This document shows positions 1-4,897 of a stretch of 5,458 bases of DNA, one piece after another. Numbering within the stretch: position 1 is the stretch's first letter; the number at the start of each line of letters is the position of its first letter. The notes below the pieces were generated by a model. It did not search any database. It was not told where the DNA came from and was given only the letters and a program-made list of their open reading frames with translations. A program made the translations under genes and the position numbers. Source of the stretch: Ignavibacteriales bacterium (GTDB lineage: Bacteria > Bacteroidota > Ignavibacteria > Ignavibacteriales > Melioribacteraceae); the NCBI GenBank assembly GCA_020059785.1, contig JAGVBL010000173.1:1-5458 (forward strand). Direction: 5' to 3'.

Positions 1-769
1 CCAATAACCTTCTTAAGTCGCCGTCGGTAATTATTCCAGATAATTTACCGCTTTCGTCAACCACACACGTCATACCAAGTCTTTTAGACGTGATTACAAA
101 GATCGTATCTTTAATAGAAGTCTTCTCTTTAACAACCGGTACATCATCACCCAAAATCATTATTTCCGAGATTTTAAGCGAGAGTCTTTTACCCAGACTT
201 CCACCCGGATGAAGCATACCAAAATCCTCTTTTGAAAATCCCTTAAGCTCAAGCAGAGTTATAGCTAATGCATCGCCCATTACTAATGCGGCGGTTGTAG
301 AAGCGGTTGGTGCAAGATCGTATGGACATGCTTCTTCTTTAACTCCAACATTCAGAACTATATCACATTCCTTCGCCAAACGCGAATCAATTTCTCCGAG
401 CATTCCAATCAATATTACGTTTATCCGCTTAAGCATAGGTATTAGTTGGGTAAGTTCTTCGGTATGTCCGCTTTTCGAAATTAGAATTACGATATCATCT
501 TTCCGAACCATACCAAGATCGCCATGCAATGCATCTGTTGGATGTAAAAATATTGATGCTGTGCCGGTTGAATTCATGGTAGCAACTATTTTTCTGGCAA
601 TAATACCCGATTTGCCAACACCGGTAAATACAATACGTCCTTTCGAATTGAGAATTACATTAATCGCTTTTACAAATTCATTATCTATACTGTTAATAAG
701 GTTTAATACTGCATTCCCTTCAATGCTTATTATCTCTTTACCTTTTGATAAAATTTTTTCTTCCGACAC
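1..769 (-). CDS. kdsD: Arabinose-5-phosphate isomerase, 3' end outside window
   Basis: KdsD interconverts D-ribulose-5-phosphate and D-arabinose-5-phosphate in the cytoplasm, the first committed step to Kdo. The reading frame is open from a GTG at 769 to the left edge (256 codons; the family is about 320-330 residues, so about 70 are missing). A sugar-isomerase (SIS) domain occupies roughly residues 38-170, with GVGKSG at 50-55, a LHPTDALHGDLG block near 75-86, SGHTEE at 100-105 and HPGGSLGKRL at 187-196. K53, E105, E146 and H187 line up with E. coli KdsD K59, E111, E152 and H193 at a constant offset of six. A first CBS domain starts near residue 203; the second lies outside. The GTG start is chosen because an AGAGGA ribosome site precedes it and no nearer in-frame ATG exists. 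It begins 20 bp after the kdsC-like stop, as the last visible gene of the operon. GutQ is the alternative name, but the kds neighbours favour KdsD. Confidence 0.93.
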   Translation of the reverse strand, partial: MSEEKILSKGKEIISIEGNAVLNLINSIDNEFVKAINVILNSKGRIVFTGVGKSGIIARKIVATMNSTGTASIFLHPTDALHGDLGMVRKDDIVILISKSGHTEELTQLIPMLKRINVILIGMLGEIDSRLAKECDIVLNVGVKEEACPYDLAPTASTTAALVMGDALAITLLELKGFSKEDFGMLHPGGSLGKRLSLKISEIMILGDDVPVVKEKTSIKDTIFVITSKRLGMTCVVDESGKLSGIITDGDLRRLL

Positions 770-772
770 GTT

Positions 773-778
773 TCCTCT
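773..778 (-). promoter_or_regulatory. Ribosome binding site for kdsD (GTG start)
   Basis: On the minus strand AGAGGA stands three bases (AAC) before the GTG at 769. It lies in the 20-bp gap after the phosphatase stop and supports a GTG rather than an ATG start for kdsD. The spacer is a little short. Confidence 0.6.
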
Positions 779-789
779 AAATTTTATTT

Positions 790-1275
790 TCAATTACGGA
801 CATTCTTTACTAAAACTAATATTTCATTAAGAATAGAATTTATATTAGTGCCCATAAAAACATATTTAGCTGATCTTTTAACTTCTCTTTTAGCCCATGA
901 TGGCGCTGCAGATAATCCGACTTTAGCTAATAAAGGCAAATCAAGTACTTCATCACCAGCATAGAATACATTTTTATAGCTAATTGAAATCCGGCTGAGT
1001 AACTTATCGACAGCCTTAACTTTTTCGAGCGTTGACGATATTAAAAAAATATTTTCAATTTTGTCAAGCTCGGTAATCAATTCATCCTGATTACGAGCTG
1101 TTACTATACCGAACATTAAACCCGACGAGGTTAATTCCTTAGAAAATTTATTAATCTCTTGAATAATCTCTTCAACTTGTGGAACAGTTAAATTATTGTT
1201 ATGAACAAGAACACCATCCAGATCGAATAAAAAAAGTTTAATTTCCTTAAGAATTACAGTAAGATCGTTTTTCAT
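790..1275 (-). CDS. kdsC: KdsC-like HAD phosphatase (probable Kdo-8-P phosphatase)
   Basis: This 161-residue HAD-superfamily protein most likely hydrolyses Kdo-8-phosphate to Kdo, the step between KdsA and KdsB. Motif I is FDLDGVLV (nucleophile D18, acid/base D20), motif II is VTAR with T59, a lysine of motif III lies in TLEKVKA (K85 or K87), and motif IV is GDEVLDLP (107-114), followed by a KdsC-like KVGLSAAP stretch. It differs from typical KdsC: motif IV is GDE instead of GDD, the usual segment with a conserved F..DG after motif I is not recognisable, and the C-terminal GGxGAVRE tail is replaced by a TNINSILNEI stretch. Its ATG overlaps the kdsA TGA by four bases (ATGA), which indicates translational coupling. 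The HAD assignment is firm; the Kdo-8-P specificity rests mainly on its place between kdsA and kdsD. It could be a related HAD enzyme recruited to the same job. Confidence 0.72.
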   Translation of the reverse strand: MKNDLTVILKEIKLFLFDLDGVLVHNNNLTVPQVEEIIQEINKFSKELTSSGLMFGIVTARNQDELITELDKIENIFLISSTLEKVKAVDKLLSRISISYKNVFYAGDEVLDLPLLAKVGLSAAPSWAKREVKRSAKYVFMGTNINSILNEILVLVKNVRN

Positions 1276-2081
1276 TTCTTTACAATTGAATCTATTTCTT
1301 TGATAGTAATCAGCAAATCTTTTAGTGATGATAACGGGAGTTGACTTGCAGCATCACTCAAAGCTTTTTCGGGGTCGGGATGTACTTCTAAAAATAATCC
1401 ATCTATTCCAACTGCTGCTGCAGCTTTTGCTATAGTCGGAATGAACTTTCGGTCTCCACCGCTTACACCGCTCTGACTAGGAATTTGAACGGAATGAGTT
1501 GCATCGATAATAACCGGATAGCCGGTTTCCTTCATTATTTCCAGTCCTCGCATATCAACTACAAGATTATGATATCCAAAAGTAGTTCCACGCTCTGTAA
1601 GAAGAATTTTTTTATTCCCGGTTGATTCAATCTTTTCTACAACATGTTTCATATCCTCTGGTGCCAGGAACTGTCCTTTCTTAATATTTACAACTTTGCC
1701 TGTTTTTCCCGCAGCAATTAAAAGTTCGGTCTGTCTGCACAGGAAAGCCGGTATTTGAAGTATATCGGCAATTTCGGAAGCGGATTTAATTTCTTCTTCT
1801 GTATGAACATCAGTAAGAATTTGCAAACTTAGTTGCTCTTTAACTTTATTAAGAATTTGAATAGCATCATTCATTTGAAGACCTGAGAATGAATTGATGC
1901 TTGTTCTGTTAGCTTTCTTATAGCTCGATTTGAAAATAAACGGGATTCTCAATTCATCTGTAATCTTTTTAATCTGCTCTGCTGTAGAAAATGTGATTTT
2001 TTCGTTTTCAACCACACAAGGACCCGCAATTAAAATGAACGGAAGTCCGTTACCGATTTTTATTTTTCCTACTTCAACCAT
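1272..2081 (-). CDS. kdsA: Kdo-8-phosphate synthase, metal-dependent class
   Basis: KdsA condenses phosphoenolpyruvate with arabinose-5-phosphate to give Kdo-8-phosphate in the cytoplasm. The 269-residue product is a full-length single TIM-barrel of the DAHP/Kdo-8-P synthase type. Visible motifs are IAGPCVVE (18-25), KSSYKKANRTS (51-61), ILTDVH (88-93), IPAFLCRQTEL (110-120), KKGQFLAP (134-141), TERGTTFGY (162-170), DATHSVQ (193-199) and EVHPDPEKALSDA (232-244). C22, H196, E232 and D243 match the four metal ligands known from Aquifex aeolicus KdsA (C11, H185, E222, D233), so this is the metal-requiring class rather than the E. coli class, which has Asn in place of Cys. The usual SFDKANR is SYKKANR here. 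The ATG lies 9 bp after the ruvB stop, and its TGA overlaps the next start. The weak AGGT upstream sits across the ruvB stop, consistent with coupled translation. Confidence 0.96.
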   Translation of the reverse strand: MVEVGKIKIGNGLPFILIAGPCVVENEKITFSTAEQIKKITDELRIPFIFKSSYKKANRTSINSFSGLQMNDAIQILNKVKEQLSLQILTDVHTEEEIKSASEIADILQIPAFLCRQTELLIAAGKTGKVVNIKKGQFLAPEDMKHVVEKIESTGNKKILLTERGTTFGYHNLVVDMRGLEIMKETGYPVIIDATHSVQIPSQSGVSGGDRKFIPTIAKAAAAVGIDGLFLEVHPDPEKALSDAASQLPLSSLKDLLITIKEIDSIVKK

Positions 2082-2090
2082 AGTTAGTAC

Positions 2091-3122
2091 CTAATTAAAT
2101 AAACTTTCCTGGTCTTTAACTTTACCACGCTTTTTATTAAATCTTGAATATGCAAGATCGGTTGCTTCTCTTCCCCGTGGTGTTCTTTGAATAAATCCCT
2201 GTTGAATTAAAAACGGTTCGTAAACTTCTTCAATAGTACCGGCGTCTTCATTTACGGCAACAGATAAAGTATTAAGACCAACAGGACCCCCGGCAAACTT
2301 TTCAATAATAGTAAGTATAATTTCTTTATCCATTTCATCCAGACCAAATTCATCAACCTCGAGAGCAGTAAGTGCCTTTTTGGTAATTGCCGAATCGATA
2401 GTGGATTTATTCTCGTAGTCTGCAAAGTCGCGAGTTCTTCTAAGTAGTCTGTTAGCAATCCTCGGGGTTCCTCTCGAACGTTTTGCTAATTCAATGGAAG
2501 CGTCTTCGTTAATTTTTATATCGAGTAATTTAGCAGATCTATCAATTATTTTTTTTATCAGTTCGGATTCATAATAATCGAGACGGGATTTAATACCAAA
2601 GCGGTCTCTTAGTGGTGCAGTTAATAAACCGGCACGCGTTGTGGCACCAATCAATGTATACTTGGGAAGTTTAATTTGAACCGTTCTTGCATTTGGTCCG
2701 CTATCTATCATAATATCAAGTTTGTAGTCTTCCATTGCAGAATAAAGATACTCTTCAACAACAGGACTTAAGCGGTGTATTTCATCAATAAATAGTACTG
2801 ATTTTTCTTCAAGGTTAGTTAGGATACCGGCTAAATCACCCGGCTTTTCTAATACAGGTCCAGATGAAACTTTAATTTTTACACCAAGTTCATTTGCAAT
2901 AATATGTGCAAGAGTGGTTTTGCCAAGTCCGGGAGGCCCGGTTAGTAAAACATGATCTAGACTATCTTTTCTTTTCTTTGCAGCCCCAATAAAAACTTTC
3001 AGATTATCTGTAATTTTGGATTGACCTGTGAATTCTGAAAATGTATTTGGACGGATTGATTGCTCAATCTTCTTTTCTTCTTCTGCAGCAACAGGGTCTA
3101 AATTATCCGATCTTTTTTTCAA
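2091..3122 (-). CDS. ruvB: Holliday junction branch-migration ATPase RuvB
   Basis: RuvB is the hexameric AAA+ motor that, with RuvA, drives Holliday-junction branch migration in recombinational repair. The 343-residue product is full length. It shows Walker A GPPGLGKT (62-69), Walker B LFIDE (110-114), sensor 1 GATTR (159-163), the LRDRFG arginine-finger region (171-176), sensor 2 around RGTPRIANRLLRR (217-229), and the C-terminal winged helix with RTPRGR (313-318). The start is TTG at 3122: there is no ATG near the N-terminus, the early residues LDPVAAEEEKKIEQSIRP align with the usual RuvB start, and AAGGA stands five bases upstream. It lies 11 bp after the acyltransferase stop and 9 bp before kdsA, inside the lipopolysaccharide operon; ruvA and ruvC are not in the window. 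The extreme C-terminus reads DQESLFN, resembling a DnaN clamp-binding pentapeptide. Identity is certain; the meaning of the tail is inference. Confidence 0.98.
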   Translation of the reverse strand: MKKRSDNLDPVAAEEEKKIEQSIRPNTFSEFTGQSKITDNLKVFIGAAKKRKDSLDHVLLTGPPGLGKTTLAHIIANELGVKIKVSSGPVLEKPGDLAGILTNLEEKSVLFIDEIHRLSPVVEEYLYSAMEDYKLDIMIDSGPNARTVQIKLPKYTLIGATTRAGLLTAPLRDRFGIKSRLDYYESELIKKIIDRSAKLLDIKINEDASIELAKRSRGTPRIANRLLRRTRDFADYENKSTIDSAITKKALTALEVDEFGLDEMDKEIILTIIEKFAGGPVGLNTLSVAVNEDAGTIEEVYEPFLIQQGFIQRTPRGREATDLAYSRFNKKRGKVKDQESLFN

Positions 3123-3127
3123 ATTTT

Positions 3128-3133
3128 TCCTTA
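3128..3133 (-). promoter_or_regulatory. Ribosome binding site for ruvB (TTG start)
   Basis: TAAGGA on the minus strand lies directly behind the acyltransferase TAG stop and five bases before the TTG at 3122. A strong site at this spacing fixes the unusual TTG as the ruvB start. Confidence 0.7.
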
Positions 3134-4237
3134 CTAAATTTCTGAAGTTGCAAATTTATTTTTTCTTATCAGCTTGTATCTCTCTAATCCCATCACCATT
3201 AATGCCATTAATATAACCATAATAATTGCAGATATAAGTGAACTGTAGACATCCATTCTTCTTGAAAAAATGTAACTAAGTCCGGGGAGCCAGGCACTTC
3301 CATATAAAATTACAACATGAACAGCATAAACAAGAAGTGTATGTCTTCCTACCTGTTTAACAAATTCCGGAATTGATTTTAATTTCAATGCAACATAGGA
3401 CATAAAGCTGTTTAATAAAATAACCCATCCTAATCTCATTGTAATAACATAAAGGTTATCTGTCCAGAACTCTTCCCCATTGTATAATAAATATTCAAGA
3501 AATTCCACAATACGGGAAATAGCAAGAAACGCCAAACCAATAATAAGTAAACGTTTAGAGAATTTAACAGTAGTAAATGAAATTGGATTATTAGCAAGAT
3601 AGCTTCCTAAAAAAGCTCCGCAAAGAACATACCCTGCCCATGGAAATAATGGGAAATATGATCCCGTTCCATGATACAAGTAAGCTGCAAAAGGAATGGG
3701 CATGTAGTTTGCCCAATTAATTTTTTCCGTAATCGAAAATAGTCCGAAGAAAAATAATGCACCTAAAGCAAATATCAACTGGTTACTTATTTTCAGTTTT
3801 TCAGATAGAAATGAAAGTATTAAAATGAATAACAAACCAAAACCGATTAAATGTAATGCGTCGACTGTAAAAAATCCCATCCACTGATCCTGTCTCACCA
3901 CACTAAAATCAAAAACAGTATAAGTAGGATATCTAAGTAAATATCCAATAAGAATTAGAATAATAAATCTCTTAAATCCTTTACTTACTCTTGGATTTTT
4001 GAAGAATGGTTCATTGTGCGATTTAAGCAGAAAAGTAAAAACAACACCGGATGTAAACATAAAAATTGGTGCTGTAAAACCTCTAATGGTATACCAGATA
4101 CCGAAAATGGAAGAATCTAAAGTGCGGTATTCATCTGCAAGAAAAGTATCAATAGTATGCCCTTGAACCATCATAAGAACGGCAAGTGCTCGCATCATAT
4201 CAAGAAATATGATTCTGATACGGTTTTTATACGACAT
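3134..4237 (-). CDS. Multi-membrane acyltransferase, HGSNAT/DUF1624-like
   Basis: This 367-residue integral membrane protein resembles the catalytic domain of heparan-alpha-glucosaminide N-acetyltransferase (DUF1624), a family of bacterial membrane acyltransferases that mostly lack assigned substrates. The N-terminal signature RIRIIFLDMMRALAVLMMVQGH holds D13, R16 and H27, matching the family pattern R...D..R...M..GH. A TAPIFMFTSG block follows (55-64), then HLIGFGLL (129-136), a PLFPWAGYVLCGAFLG segment (196-211), and a C-terminal GRHTLLVYAVH (297-307). By eye there are about ten hydrophobic segments: near 8-26, 44-70, 91-107, 127-143, 154-170, 197-215, 228-248, 262-285, 299-320 and 331-352. 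No signal peptide beyond the first segment is seen. It opens the five-gene unit behind a terminator and a promoter-like element; the ATG has only a weak GGA upstream. Acting on an envelope glycan or lipid is inference from the kds neighbours. The broader acyltransferase-3 family is the alternative assignment. Confidence 0.8.
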   Translation of the reverse strand: MSYKNRIRIIFLDMMRALAVLMMVQGHTIDTFLADEYRTLDSSIFGIWYTIRGFTAPIFMFTSGVVFTFLLKSHNEPFFKNPRVSKGFKRFIILILIGYLLRYPTYTVFDFSVVRQDQWMGFFTVDALHLIGFGLLFILILSFLSEKLKISNQLIFALGALFFFGLFSITEKINWANYMPIPFAAYLYHGTGSYFPLFPWAGYVLCGAFLGSYLANNPISFTTVKFSKRLLIIGLAFLAISRIVEFLEYLLYNGEEFWTDNLYVITMRLGWVILLNSFMSYVALKLKSIPEFVKQVGRHTLLVYAVHVVILYGSAWLPGLSYIFSRRMDVYSSLISAIIMVILMALMVMGLERYKLIRKNKFATSEI

Positions 4238-4259
4238 TAAAAATCCATTTAAGATAATT

Positions 4260-4294
4260 CAAAAATAAAGAAAGAATCGGTTTATTAAAACAAT
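4260..4294 (-). promoter_or_regulatory. Candidate promoter of the acyltransferase-ruvB-kds operon
   Basis: On the minus strand TATTTTTG (4260-4267) matches the Bacteroidota -7 consensus TAnnTTTG, and ATTG (4291-4294) lies 23 bases upstream as a possible -33 element. It falls between the terminator of the preceding gene and the first gene of the operon, where a promoter is needed, and predicts a leader of roughly 15-20 bases. The region is very AT-rich, so a chance match is possible. Confidence 0.4.
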
Positions 4295-4307
4295 AATGAT
4301 AATTAAC

Positions 4308-4329
4308 AAAAAAACCCCCTGATGGGGGT
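4308..4329 (-). terminator. Rho-independent terminator after the B12-binding gene
   Basis: ACCCCC (4314-4319) pairs perfectly with GGGGGT (4324-4329) around a TGAT loop. On the minus strand the stem runs straight into a run of seven T (4308-4314, the last shared with the stem). The hairpin begins 23 bases after the TAA of the B12-binding gene. On the plus strand the stem is followed by C and five T, so it may work in both directions, but no plus-strand gene needs it. It separates the B12-binding gene from the downstream operon. Confidence 0.9.
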
Positions 4330-4352
4330 CTTTTTCCATTTTAATGTAGTGT

Positions 4353-4760
4353 TTATTTCTTGGGGTGATTTGCTACCCAGTCCTTTATGAATTTAACAAT
4401 ATCTGTTGTTGATGTACCGGGAGTAAAAAGTTCTCCAACGCCCAATTCTTTTAATTTGTTAAGATCGTCTTCTGGAATTATTCCACCGCCGAAAAGTAAA
4501 ATGTCGTCAACCTTCTTATCTTTCATTAAATTAAGAATCCGAGGAAAGATTGTCATATGTGCACCTGATAAAATACTAATTCCAATAGCATCAACATCCT
4601 CTTGAATTGCAGCTTCAACAATCATTTCCGGGGTTTGACGCAATCCGGTGTAGATTACTTCCATTCCGGCATCTCTTAAAGCAGCTGCAACAACCTTTGC
4701 ACCTCTATCATGCCCATCTAACCCGGCTTTTGCTACTAATACCCTAATTTTATGTTCCAT
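4353..4760 (-). CDS. Stand-alone cobalamin-binding subunit, methylmalonyl-CoA mutase type
   Basis: This 135-residue protein is the B12-binding domain found at the C-terminus of methylmalonyl-CoA mutase, here as a separate small subunit. It should carry adenosylcobalamin for a carbon-skeleton acyl-CoA mutase (methylmalonyl-CoA or a relative such as isobutyryl-CoA mutase) in the cytoplasm. The signature is complete: LDGHDRG with D15, H17 (lower axial cobalt ligand) and G20, then SILSGAH (S62-H68) and GGG at 91-93, ending in the ELFTPGTSTTDIVKFI block typical of the family. I start at the ATG at 4760, preceded by GGGAAG at good spacing and followed directly by the conserved KIRVLVAKAG strand. 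An upstream TTG at 4802 lacks a ribosome site and would add 14 residues with no family counterpart. No large catalytic subunit is in the window. It appears to be a single-gene transcript with its own candidate promoter and terminator. Which mutase it serves cannot be told from sequence alone. Confidence 0.92.
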   Translation of the reverse strand: MEHKIRVLVAKAGLDGHDRGAKVVAAALRDAGMEVIYTGLRQTPEMIVEAAIQEDVDAIGISILSGAHMTIFPRILNLMKDKKVDDILLFGGGIIPEDDLNKLKELGVGELFTPGTSTTDIVKFIKDWVANHPKK

Positions 4761-4763
4761 TTT

Positions 4764-4769
4764 CTTCCC
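4764..4769 (-). promoter_or_regulatory. Ribosome binding site for the B12-binding gene
   Basis: GGGAAG on the minus strand stands three bases before the ATG at 4760 (GGGA is five bases away). It decides in favour of this start over the TTG at 4802. Confidence 0.55.
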
Positions 4770-4799
4770 GTTAATTCTAAAAAAATTTTCTTGGCAGTT

Positions 4800-4831
4800 C
4801 AAAAATAATATCAGTTTAGCCCAAATACAAT
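4800..4831 (-). promoter_or_regulatory. Candidate promoter of the B12-binding gene
   Basis: TATTTTTG (4800-4807) matches the Bacteroidota-type -7 box TAnnTTTG, with ATTG (4828-4831) 20 bases upstream. It sits in the 137-bp gap after kdsB and would give a leader of about 35 bases. The same box in a TTATTTTTGAA context precedes the acyltransferase. High A+T content makes this tentative. Confidence 0.35.
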
Positions 4832-4897
4832 TGATGTTGAATGCAAGATACCGGATATATGATTCTGGAAATTAAATAATGAGCGGGATAGAAAATT

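Noticed and set aside
561..830. Open plus-strand frame of 89 codons
   Set aside because: It is antisense to kdsD and the end of the phosphatase gene, which both have family motifs in the minus strand. Its product shows no recognisable domain.
2252..2458. Second minus-strand frame of 68 codons
   Set aside because: It lies inside ruvB in another frame, is low-complexity Leu-rich, and the RuvB frame is clearly the real one.
3028..3216. Plus-strand frame of 62 codons across the ruvB/acyltransferase junction
   Set aside because: It is antisense to two well-supported genes, is a Phe/Ser/Leu-rich translation typical of antisense AT-rich DNA, and no promoter is apparent.
4387..4605. Plus-strand frame of 72 codons
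   Set aside because: It is fully antisense to the B12-binding gene, whose motifs are complete; no ribosome site or domain was seen.
4761..4802. Longer B12-binding protein from TTG at 4802
   Set aside because: It has no ribosome site, the extra residues match nothing in the family, and the ATG at 4760 has a good site and the conserved N-terminal strand.
4761..4897. Possible cobalamin riboswitch upstream of the B12-binding gene
   Set aside because: I looked for a B12-box-like GCCACTG and a long structured leader and found neither. At 137 bp the gap is also short for this riboswitch class.
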